From assembly GCA_034509735.1 (NCBI GenBank), contig JACGWO010000005.1, positions 15,675,264 through 15,739,263 on the forward strand: a stretch of DNA of 64,000 nucleotides, written 5' to 3'. This document shows, piece by piece, positions 33,787-44,837 of this stretch (positions within the stretch are counted from its first letter, which is position 1; each line of letters begins with the position of its first letter). A program made the translations under genes and the position numbers. This stretch comes from Sesamum alatum. Lineage: Eukaryota > Streptophyta > Magnoliopsida > Lamiales > Pedaliaceae. The notes under the pieces are model-generated. The model was not told the DNA's origin, made no database searches, and saw only the letters and a list, made by a program, of their open reading frames with translations.

Positions 33787-35624
33787 TCTACATGCTCAAG
33801 GACTTTGTCGGGACATAGGCTTGCCAAATCGTGGCTCCTTGTGCGTGACTCCTAGCAAAGTGCCATGTTCCTTACGTTCACAATTCTGAGTCTACGTCTA
33901 CACGGGCTAAGGTAATTGGGCGAAACTTCGATTGATCTTCGTCTAACGAGATTCGATCGTTCCCTTTATCAGAGACCGGTATACTTGGCCTTTACCGGAA
34001 ACGTTTCATTGAGAATTCCATTCTCAACTTGGATGCTCAAGAGCTCCCACTAAATACACGGCCTTTTCGATCCTATCGAAACAGGTTTAATTTTGCAACC
34101 ATTTATGGTTCACCTCCATAAGTCTAATTCCCAAACCTCCTATGGACCTTTAGACTTTTGAACCCTCTTATGGTCTTGTGTATTAGTAACCTACAGTTGT
34201 CTTATTGGCTCCCTTCCAATAGACTATTTGGCAAGCCTACTTTGTCCAACAAAGAGCTTTCGGACTTTCTTCTTCATGAAAGACTTGTAAATTTAGTCGA
34301 TTCGAATCATCTATTTCTAGATTCATCGAACTTTCCAATTTACTTATCTTTTAATAAGAAGAAACGTCCTAGCTGTTGTAGATGCCAAATCTGTAAGTTG
34401 GTCTTGATTAATCCATTTAGATAATTTGAATTTTGAGTATCCATAAACCTTTTATGGGATGGTGTTCTAGGAATTTACGTGTAACTGCTAGCAAACATGA
34501 ATCGATATTCAATAATTTTGTTTGATCAAATATGTATGTAATAAAACTTTTGTCCAACAAAGAGACATACTTTTGATCATGCTAGGTTACATAGTTCCTA
34601 TATTATCCTAACATGATCACGATTATGGGCCTAACAAGTCTCTAGTCCTTTTCATCAATGGACCTTGCCATTGTTGAATCCTAGAACTGTTCTTGGCTTT
34701 TAAGTCCTTATTCACTTTCTACAAACCACCCACAGATTAGTGATAGGATTGGTATCAAATACCAAATAGAGTAAAAGTGATCATGTCAATACTCAATATC
34801 AAATTTTACCTACATTGGAGAGAGGTTTAGGATACTCCCTTTTCCAATGGCCTTTTTTTTTTTTTTTTTGACGACAGTGAATGCTTACGTTCTTAGAAAT
34901 CTATGAACTTAACTGCTGAACCTTTTGCTCTTTCCTTTACCTCCACCTTGTGCTGTAAAGGAACAACACTTGAAGTGTTTTAATAGTTGATGTTACCTTA
35001 CCCTTCTTCCTCTTTTGGCGTCTGGCACCTTTGCCTTTCGCTATGGAGGTTGAAGCCTCTCCTACTAGTACGACGGCGCAGATTTTGCAATCGTTACTTC
35101 GTACTAGACCAAACTAATTACCAACCTATGAAGATCTTTTCTAAGCTCATTCATGTTGATAATTAATGGTTCGTAGGAGGGAGGAAGAGACTGAAGGATC
35201 ATGTCAATGTACGTCTCTTTTTCAAGACTGACGTGGAGGTCTTTTGAGCTTCTCCACTAGGGATTGCATCATCACTCCATGTTCTTTGTACCGACATCCC
35301 TTCCGTCATCTTAGCTCCAAACATGCCTTCGTTGCATTTTACCCCACATGCTGGTCCAGGACCATATGACATGATGCAAACGAAGCATAGTTTGAGCCAA
35401 CATCATTATATCCTACTTGCCGTTGGTCATCCTTCAACTTTTTGAACGCCAAGCGTTGCCTTAGTTGTCGACCCCTCCGGCAAGGGCTGAGGAACGTCCT
35501 CATTCCGGTATGTGAGTTAAGGTTCTAGAAATCTAAGACCATCTTAAGATTTCGTAGTCAATCCGTGTAATTGGTTCCCTTTTAATAAGCCTCTTAGTAA
35601 TGTGTTTGGTGGATTCTTAGACAT
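33787..35624 (-). pseudogene. T5 gag and pol relics
   Basis: ATG at 35624 opens MSKNPPN. Scattered gag matches follow (PLPEGST, FGAKMTEG, ETYIDMILQSLPPSYE, KGHWKR) in several frames with many indels. The zinc knuckle carries a 17-base T run (34853-34869 on +) and its last Cys codon reads Tyr. Between about 34150 and 34600 there are faint traces of integrase N-terminal sequence (AGCCTACTTTGTCCAACAAA). I recognise no RT or RNase H; 33787-34150 matches nothing I can name beyond its first 40 bases. Either a non-autonomous derivative or an old deleted copy. Confidence 0.65.
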
Positions 35625-37955
35625 TCACAAATATATAAAACAGAAAAATAATAAGCAGAATGAAGTAATATTTTGGTTCTCGGTCTTTAGTCCTTAACCT
35701 CTCCCACTATTTCTACGAAAACACGGCACTCTCAAACGTTGTTTTCGGGAAATCCTTTCCTAGTGGGCTCAGGATCCACAGCGATCTCCCCCATACCCCG
35801 CTTTTTACGATTCGCATGGGAAAGAACTTGTGGGAGGTATTCCATACCATTCTCATTCCACGAGATTCCCAAGATAATTGCCTCACCCTTTCACGTGATC
35901 CCAAGGACTCCAAGCGAATCACGTTATTCGAGCGTTAGACCCAACCCAATCAACCGATTCATAGACTCACTGCTACCCCCACGACTCGTGAGATAGGTAA
36001 CAGCAGTCTACTCATCGTTCATGACAAAGTGCAGCTTCTTTTAAGTACGATAGTCGTGCCACGACTCGTGAGACCACGCTATCGACCTAAAAGATCTTCC
36101 TCACTTTTGTCATGGATGGAAGGCTTGGACAGACTCCCAGAGTCCTAGTCCATTTATTAACGGTCTATATTTAACTTGGTTCAACCAAGTGAGAGTTTTG
36201 ATAGAACGAGATCTCATACATATATTAAGTATTGCATTGCTTGCGTTATGGCAGAAATATTCTAAGGGTGAATGTACCTTACATAAAGCATACAGAATAA
36301 TCATAAGCATATAAAACGCATCGCATGTAAAATAAAGCCTAGCACGCCCCTGTAGGATGATCACAAGCCCAAACCTATGCAACCCACTGAGCCCGCAGTG
36401 GATCTATGGTCAATCTAAAGGTAGGCCCTATACTATTACAAGATTTAATAACCCATTACATGCAATGGGCCTTGTAAGTCCTCTTTATCTTCTTGTCTCT
36501 CCATCGTGGGCCTACACCGGGCTTCTTCTCCATGGATCCTCTGTGGGCCATCTGATGGCAACCTCCATGGGCCTCCAACACCTTGGGCTTGTCTTCTCTT
36601 TGCAGCTTTTATTTACAAAAAGAAATAAAACCCCACCACTAATTCTACTCTCATTACATCATAAAATAAGAAACCGCAATTAAACATTTGGGGGGAGTAC
36701 ATGAGGAGGGAGAGAGAAAGCCTTATTTTTCCAAGGCAACTAGAAGAGAGACAGAGAGGAAAATAAAGAGGCACACAGGCCACAACCCAACAAATAAATG
36801 TAAATACACCATACATGCAGTCTAGGGGCTTTGTGATCATCCTTTGTCAAATCAATTAACACAAATAGCACAAATACATATCCACGTAAAATATTCTATA
36901 CCAACATACATGATAATCCATACCATAAAATAAATGCAGAAACTACATGTAAATATCCACAGCTAACATTGGATAATAGTGCAACCTATGCACAACGATT
37001 TTTGTTGAAAAAACCTTTTTCATAATTAACAAGGCAATATTAATTCTATGAAATATAAAATCTCAACCAAAATTAAAATACCCCAAGTTAATTAATTCAG
37101 AAAAATTCCAAGAATTATACAGAAAAATCAAATTTTCTGAAAACACAAAAACCAACAATTCAAGAATATGCTCATATATTCAAGAATCCCAAAATCCAAC
37201 ATTTGTGCAATATTAATACATGTTAAGATCTACTCATGCTCAAACCATAAAATAACCATGATGTCCAACATCATAAAACGCAGAAATTATTGCGAAATTT
37301 CACATATGAATTTTGATCATTGGTGCAACCATTGCAAAAAATAAATCTTGTTAGGAAACCCTTTCCTCATCAACCAAGCAATATTTATTTTAGGAAATTC
37401 CAAATCTCAAAAAATAAATATTTCAAGTAAACGGGTTCAGAATAATGCATAAAATACCATAAAAAATAATTCAGTAAAAACAGTTCTGAAAAACGAGCCA
37501 AAAATGGGAGAGAAACGGAAAACGGCACAGCCGGCCGGCCAGGCGCGCGCGCGCATGGGCAGGCTCCTCTGCCTACGCGCACAGCGCGCGTCTGCGCCTA
37601 GCGCTTGCGCGCACACGGCCGCGCACGCACTGTCCGCGCACGCTGGGCGTGCTGGCCGGGCGCGCAGGCCCCTGCCTGCACGCGCGCCCGGCCGCGCCCT
37701 GTGCGCGCGGCCAGCGTGCTGCTGCTGCCGGTTCGCCGTTTTTCACTCTTTTTCGACTTTTCATGCAATTTTTCTGAACCAAAAGATAAATTCAACCCTA
37801 GAACATGTATTAACACATTCAAGAAAACCAAGATCCAAAATCTCATGCAAAATTAAACGCCAATAAATATCTACGATAAACATGCTATAAACGTAAATTA
37901 AACACGTTTATCATGCTTAAACGCACATAGCACATAGAATTCTAGGCCTATACAC
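35625..37955 (-). other. T5 leader
   Basis: 2.3 kb, much better preserved than the coding part. Palindromes at 35980-35990 and 36060-36070, hairpin CCACTGAGCCCGCAGTGG at 36384-36401, GC block 37522-37737, and AT-rich sequence. No conserved reading frame. Confidence 0.8.
37522..37737. repeat. GC block in T5 leader
   Basis: About 215 bp between CGGCACAGCCGGCCGGCC and CTGCTGCTGCCGGTTCG, rich in GCGCGC. CpG steps are dense here although the coding region of the same element is badly decayed. Confidence 0.8.
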
Positions 37956-37975
37956 CGAACCGGGCTCTGATACCA
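37956..37975 (-). other. Primer-binding site of T5
   Basis: Minus strand TGGTATCAGAGCCCGGTTCG, identical to T1 and T4 despite the age of the element. Confidence 0.9.
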
Positions 37976-37976
37976 C

Positions 37977-40220
37977 TAAAATATTATATGGATCGGCCCG
38001 GGAGATTAACGCGTATAGCGGAAGCGCGAAAGAATGCGTAATAAAAAATTACAAAACATCATTAAAAGGAATTTAAATTATGCATAACATACATAAATGA
38101 ATCAAGGGGTGTGCCCTTGATTCTCCCGGGCGTTCGGTGTATCTCATGTTCAATAAAACACAACATGGAGGCCATAGAATTGAAACCGAAAAAATGAAAT
38201 TAAAGAACCTATCCGGTTGTAGTTTTGTCTTCGTTTCGGCTACATGCATTGTTCCCTGTTTTTGCACCAAGATCTCAAAGAAGAGACCCTCTAAATCATC
38301 TCACTCGCTCCATCGGAAAGCAAACATCCCTTGTGCTAGCAAGAAATTATTTTGGGGAGAAGAGACATCGATGCACGCTATGAATTAACGCAATCAATGT
38401 CTCTCTTATGTTCTTAACTTGAATAAAATCAAGAAGAACAAAGTCGAATTCTTGGAGAGAAGAAAGAGGGGTGGATGAAAATCTTGAGAGAGATGAGAGA
38501 TGAGAGTTGTAGAGAATCGTAGGTGTGAGTGTGTGTTTTTGAGTATTTATAGAAGATGGAATTCCTATTCCTTCTGAAACTCTTGCAAAGAGACACACTT
38601 TGACTAGGATTTTGACCTAGTCAAATCCTAGTAAAATTAGGCTTTGATTAAATCAAATTAATCATGGCCCTTCATCTCATCATTCTCTAGATCAAATCTT
38701 GTCCATCCATTTTGATGGGCTTTATGGAATGGGCCTATTTAATTCTAAATTAAATATTCCCATGGACTATATATTAAATCATATTTAATATAGTAAGCCC
38801 ATTAATTAATTAATGGAAAGGACTTATTTAATTCTAAATTAAATAGTCCCATGGACTTTATATTAAATCCTATTTAATATATCAAGCCCATTAATTAATT
38901 CCATAGAATGGGATTATTTAATTCTAAATTAAATAGTCCCATGGACTTTATATTAAATCCTATTTAATATACCAACCCCACTAATTAATTAATTCACCCT
39001 TTAAATCTAATTAAAGGGAAAGCCCATGCTTTATAAAATTCATAAATCTAATTTATGAACTCAAGCCCGATTATTCCAAATAATTCATCGAGGCTTGAAT
39101 CTCCAAGAAGTATAATTTAATTCCATTAAATTAACCTTCTCCCGGAATTAATTCCAAATTAATTCCCTTTCATTTGGTGTAGCGGGTGTGACTCTTTAGG
39201 TTCACCTTTCAGCTAGACTTGGACCTACTTTTTGTTATTTCATAACCAAAGTAGTCCGTTACCATGGGTGGCCATCTAGCAATGGTCCATGGCACTAAAG
39301 ACTAGGTGAATTTATGGTGTGAACATTTAGGCTCCGAGTTATACGCAGGTGCGGTCCTACCGACGCTCGATACGTACGGGTACGATCCTACTGTCGCCTG
39401 TCTCCCGGCCTTTAGTGTAGGGGTCGGTTCCCATCGTTGACTAGGCAACTATGCATAATGCTCGAGATAGGTTTAACTCGACGTAGGAAATCCTTTCCCA
39501 CTACATCAAGTGCTATGGCCATAGACTTTGTGAGTCTAAACCATCTCCGAGGGCATAAGAGATCTTGCTGTCATATCCTTTGACAGGGGACAGATCCTAT
39601 CTTGGAATTCACCGTTCTTACATACTCCGACTGCACTGGACGAGGCTTGTGATGACCATGTGATATAATCGGTCAAATTTCACCAGATCCAAGATACAGC
39701 CTTAGTATGTAGGGGACTGCCGTGATCCTCAAGTCCGAGGACTAATCCCGTACTATCGGAACCGGGAATACGAGTCATACCGACCAAGCCCGAGTAGCTT
39801 CTATATGACGATTCCTGCGAGTCACCTCAGTCGGCCGCTCCCCAGCAGGCCGACCCACTAACACTGCTTAGACGATCCTCGTCACCCGTCGATGAAACAC
39901 GACAGCAGATGCTTAGTGCAAGTCTCAAATGGATTCTCGATGCCCTGTCTCGAGATTCCTTTGACTTGGAGTATTTCAGACTGATTCAGCGAAATTGATT
40001 TCATGAACCTACCTCCAAGCGTAGTTCCAATTTTTCCGAAATGTTATTTCAGTCTGTGGGCGTTTGTTGTGATATCGTAACGATGCAAGCAGTAAGTAAA
40101 ACAACCTCATGCCTATGAATCCTTTACTAAATTCATTAACATAATATTACTTGTTCACAGATTGACGAATGGTTCTCAGAACAGCCAATACCATTGACTT
40201 TCTGGTCACCTATTCCAACA
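37977..40220 (-). repeat. 5' LTR of T5 (family Z)
   Basis: 2,244 bp. In + orientation it starts TAAAATATTATATGG (second base A where family X has G) and ends TATTCCAACA. Shared with X and Y: the GTGTGACTCTTTAGGTTCACC stretch, the invariant block, and the TGCTTAGTGCAAGTCTC region. Private: a 90-bp tandem repeat (38736-39000) and a long bulged hairpin (39221-39257). W-box cores occur near 38600-38630, with TATTTATAG (minus TATAAATA) near 38543. Confidence 0.88.
38736..39000. repeat. Three tandem copies of a 90-bp AT-rich unit in the T5 LTR
   Basis: Units start at 38736, 38825 and 38915 with TATTTAATTCTAAATTAAAT, each followed by TCCCATGGACT and a TATTAAAT...ATTTAATAT inverted repeat. Units 2 and 3 are nearly identical; unit 1 is more diverged. 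Families X and Y have a single AT-rich segment at this place. Confidence 0.85.
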
Positions 40221-41261
40221 GACCTACGGAGAACGGGAACGTCAGTGGTGATGTGGGCGCTGACTGTATCGGAGCCGGTGGTTCAGGAACCGGGGCTGGC
40301 TGTTCCTGAGGTTGTCCTTCATGCCTAGCATGTTGGACCTCTCGAGGTTGGTCAGCCCTTCGGCTGTCTATCCTGAATCCTCTAAGTGAGGGTTCCCGCG
40401 GCTGTGTCTGATGGCTGGATTCCATCACTTGATTCCTCAAGGATCAGCTAATCAGGTTGGATATCCTCCGGGAAGCCTTGCTCCAAGAATACTGTATTTC
40501 TTGAAACAAACACCTTTTGTTCCAAGGGGTCATAAAAGTAATAACCCGCAGTTTCCTTAGGGTATCCAACGAACCTGCATAAGCTAGACCTGGATTGTAG
40601 CTTATCTCCCACTAACCTCTTGACGTATGCGGGGCTACCCCACACTTTCAAGTAGTTGTAGGACGCAGGCTTGCCGTGCCATATCTCATATGGCGTTTGG
40701 GTCAATGTACTTGTAGGCGCTAAATTCAACAATTTGGCTGCCGTTTATAGTGCATAGCCCCAAAAGGATAAGGGCAATTTGGTAAAACTCATCATAGACC
40801 GAACCATGTCCAACAGGGTTCGATTCCTCCTTTCAGAGACACCATTTAACTGTGGTGTTCCTGGAGGTGTCCATTCTGATATTATACCATGTTCTTTTAG
40901 ATAATCTGGGAACTCCGTACTAAGGTATTCACCGCCTCGGTCTGACCGTAATACTTTAATTTTGCAGTTGGTCTGGTTCTCTACATCAAGTCTGAATTCT
41001 TTAAACCTCTCAAGAGCTTCAGACTTGTACCTCATTAGGTAAACATAACCATACAATGAATGATCATCGGTAAAGGTTATGAAGTAGGAGAACCCACCTC
41101 GGGCCTGCGTCCTTAGTGGTCCACATACGTCTGTATGGACCAAGTCCAACAGACCTGTGGCAAGCCTACTTTGTCCTACAAAGGGCTTCTTGGTCATTTT
41201 CCCTCTTAGACAGGATTCACAAGTTGGTAGATCGCTCAAGTCCCCACCTCTAGGTTCTTTA
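40221..41261 (-). pseudogene. pol: T6 integrase
   Basis: Integrase core with LPTCESCLRGK, HTDVCGPL, SDRGGEY and SERRN (all three catalytic residues), then the C-terminal part RLVGDKLQSRSS to the linker. Breaks: a lost A near 41247 (frameshift before MSDLPTCESC), a stop in the ALETAAK segment (about 40745, TTTATAG), another at 40448. T5 cuts it at 40221 in the linker before RT. Confidence 0.88.
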
Positions 41262-43456
41262 TGTTAGAATAGGTGACCAGAAAGCCAATAGGTTTGGCGA
41301 TTTGTAACCTATCTGACAACTTGATGTAAATGTAATATTATTATGTGATGAATAAGATGAGTATTCGTCACCAATGGTAACCTTCTTTGTTGCGCTCATC
41401 TTACATTTGTTAAAATGGTGTTTAACTTATATCGCAACAAAAGCCCACAGACCATGGATAACAACTCGTGCAGTTGGGCCACGCATTGGATGGTGGTCAT
41501 GAAACCAACTGATTAAGAGTTGGGTCTTGAAACGTTCTAAGTCGAGGACCTCGAGACAGGGCATCGAGAGTCCTATTGAGACTTGCGTCAAGAGTCGCGT
41601 TCATTGGATGAGTGTGTCGTGTTTCATCGGCGACAGACGTGGGACGCCTACACGATCTTGATGGGTTGGTCGACTGGGGTCGAGCCGACTGGACTGACTC
41701 GCGGGGATCATCATATGGAAGCCTTGGAGGCTTGGTCGGTATGATTGGTTTTCCCCGGTTCCGATAGTACGGGAGTAATCCTCAGACTTGAGGAATCATG
41801 GCAGTCACGTGCACAGGACGGTTGTATCTTGGATCTGGCGAGAGGTGATCATTCTGTAAGATGATCAGTATAAGCCTTGTCCAGTGCAGTCGGAATGTGT
41901 AGCGAGGACGGTGGATTCCAAGAAGAGGATCCGTCCCCTGTCACTATATGACAGAGGTATCTCCTATGCACTCGGAGATACGTTCATGCTGTTTGAAGCT
42001 GTGGCCACAGTGGTTGGTGGAACAGGGAATGGTTTCCTGTGTCGATGCAATGAAGCATACGTGGTCTCGAGTATTAAGCATAGATGCCTGGTCAAGGATG
42101 AGAACCGACGCCCAATTCCATACCCTAGACTAAGGCCGGGAGACGGTACACGAAAGGATCGTACCCGTACGGAATCGGCGCCTAAATGTTCACGCCAATT
42201 CACCTAGTGTCTAGTGCCATGGACCGTTGCTAGACGACCACCCATGGTAACGGGCCCTTTTGGGACACGGGCCCAAGTCCAGCTGAGGATGAACCTAAAG
42301 GGTCACACACAAATCACCGAGGAGGGTTGAGAGATCGACTTGGAGTCAATCTCGAAGGAATAAAATAAGTAATTGGATTACTTAAGGGAAAGTCCATTGG
42401 ATGGACGGGCCAATATTGTATCGGGCTTTCATTTAATCGGTAAATTGGATTTCGATTAAATATGGAAAGTTGAGACGTTGAGACGTTGGATCTTTTAATT
42501 GGATTAAAGATCAATGGGAATAATTTAAGTGGACATTAAATTGGATTTAATATTGGGTTCGTCGTAATTGGATTACGATAAACCCGGTCCGTTAAATTAT
42601 ACCCGAGAGGAGAAATAATTCCTAATTTGGAATAGGAAGAAGTTGGACTTCTTCCTTAATTAAACATGGCCGACATGCTCCCTTGGAGGAAGCAAAATCA
42701 GCCATGTTGCATGCTAGTGGTATGTTGACTTGTCTCTTTTGGAAAGAGACAAATCAACTCCAATCAGCTCTTCCCTTTTGGTATGATTTGATCATACCAT
42801 AAAATTTTGGGAGGCTTGATTGAAGAATTGATGGTGATTGATTGAATGAATCTAGACATCCTTGGATGAACCTAGACACATTCCAATAATCACATTAATT
42901 ATGTATATATATTAGAATATACAACACCAAGCATAAGTGATTCCATTATTCATCTTTTTTCTAGGAAAAAAGAGAAGACAAAAATCCTCCTCCTCTCTCA
43001 CAAATTTCGTGCTCTCTCCCTCTCTTACACTTGTAAGTTTAAGAGAACACTAATTCATAGTGTTTTTCTCTTAAACCGATTCCTTTCTAAACCCGTTCTT
43101 TTCTAGCAAGAAGAACGTGTGTTTCTTCGGGTGTGGTGTGGATCACCTTTGGAGAATCCATACGTTTGGATTTCCTGAGCATTCCGGAGAAGGAACAACG
43201 CTAGTAGCTGGGAGCATACGCTAAACAATCAAAGGTAACGGTTTATTACGCTTTGATTGATTTCATTATATATCTATGCCCAATGTGTTTAAATATATAT
43301 TTTCAATATTTACACATCCTACATCGAACGCCCGGTTGAGCACCCAAGGGTACACCCCTTTGGAATTCGCATATTTAAATTAGATTTAAATTTGTGCACG
43401 TTTTCTCGCTTTCCTCGCTTCCGCTCGCGCTCCCGGGCGGATCCGCTTGTGCTTCA
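41262..43456 (+). repeat. Solo LTR S4 (family Y) in T6 pol
   Basis: 2,195 bp, TGTTAGAATAGGTGACCAG...GCTTCA in + orientation. Flanks CTTTA (41257-41261) and CTTTG (43457-43461) are a 5-bp duplication with one change; intact T1 has CTTTG here, so the left copy mutated. TATATATA at 42904-42911 (sense) with CT-rich sequence after it. Family Y hairpin near 42252-42275 keeps both GGGCCC arms. Confidence 0.93.
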
Positions 43457-43461
43457 CTTTG

Positions 43462-44837
43462 AGTCTACCAACCTCTTCATCCTGTCTTGGGATATGTGAC
43501 CTAGCCTAGCGTGCCACAAACGTGCGTTTCCCGTTATTATCTAATTTTCGTTTGTGTTGAGTGTTGGAGAACGAAATTCGTTTGTTGCAAGATATAGAGC
43601 GTTATGCAATGTACCAAGTAGATGAGCAATTCCACACCTCATCAAATAAAAGCAATTTTTATTGATTCTAAACTCATAACCACTATTGTCCAACAATGGA
43701 ATGGAGATTGATGTTTTTTAATCATAGCTAGGTACAAAATAAACTTGCTCTAAATCTATGCTAATATTATCACTAATCACTAGAGTGGCGGATCCTACTG
43801 CTTCTGCCGAGATGGCCTTGCCACTCCCAAGCTTCAGGATCGTATCCCAGCTACCCAGTTTTCTGCATTCTTTTCAACACCTGCAAGTTATTGCAAATGT
43901 GAGCTCCACAGCCGGTATCTAATACCCAAGAGGCAGAATTAGTGACCATATTAACCTCAATCACATAATACCTTGGTTCGAGAAGAGTTTGGGGCACTCT
44001 CTCTTCCAATACCCTTTCTCAACGGCAGTTGATACATATGTCATATTGCCTTTGATTGTTGCTTGGAGACAACCTTTCCCTTTCCATTGCCTTTCCGCTC
44101 TTTGGCAATGGGAACACTCTTAGTGTTCGTAGCTGCTTTGACGGCCTTTTCCATTCCCTTTCTTCTTCTTCCAACGTCCGGCACCCTTGCCCTTCGTATT
44201 GGAAGTTGAAGCAACCTCCAAACAATACTGAAGGCGTGGACTTCTTAGTCGTTGCCTCGTATTGCACCAACATATTGATCAACTCATGAATGCCCTTCTC
44301 AAGTGCGTTCATGTTGTAATTGACGATAAATTGGTCAAAGGAGGGTGGGAGTGACTGAAGGAGCACATCTATGTACGTTTCATTATCGAGACCTGCCTTT
44401 AGGTCCTCTAGCTTTTTCACCAGGGTAAGCATTTTAACCCCGTGCTCTTGTACAGAGGATCCTTCTGTCATTTTAGTTCCAAAGAACGCCTTCGTCGCAA
44501 CATTACCTAGTATGTCGGTCCGGGACTGCATAGCAATCCTTAAGGCGAGCCATAATGGAAGGGACATCGTCTAGCCTTTCATATTGCTTCTGAATCTCAT
44601 TGGTCATCGAAACAAGTATGACGCTACGGACCTTCCGGTTATCCTTATGCCAAGTCTCGAACGTCTCACGTTCTTCTGGCGTGGATCCTTCCGGCAAGGT
44701 CCTAGGGAGAGGCTCGTCCATGAGGTAGCCTTGGTTCTCGTAATCTAGGACTATCCTGAGATTGTGCAACCAGTCGTTATAATTTGTTCCATTGAATTTG
44801 TTGTCTCAAGAATGGTGGAAAGTGGGTTCTTAGACAT
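43462..44837 (-). pseudogene. gag: T6 gag and protease
   Basis: ATG at 44837 opens the family X gag. Frame 44769-44503 covers NLRIVLDYENQGY to the DRHTR motif, then a one-base change in frame at about 44510 leads to 44567-44019 with TKMTEGSSVQEHG. Further shifts near 44215 lose the basic region; the zinc knuckle CINCR appears in a shifted frame. Protease (43930-43780) keeps NSASWVLDTGCGAHI in pieces with indels. Non-functional. Confidence 0.87.

Larger units (their letters stand above)
33787..40220 (-). mobile_element. T5: family Z element, degenerate internal region
   Basis: Minus-strand element: short decayed coding region (33787-35624), leader (35625-37955), PBS (37956-37975), 5' LTR (37977-40220). 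The 3' LTR is missing; the left edge is the T4 LTR. The sequence at 33787 already resembles the 3' end of the internal region (GACATAGGCTT), so the space from there to gag is only 1.8 kb against about 4 kb in T1. The right end is exact (CCAACA) and sits in T6 pol. Confidence 0.8.
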
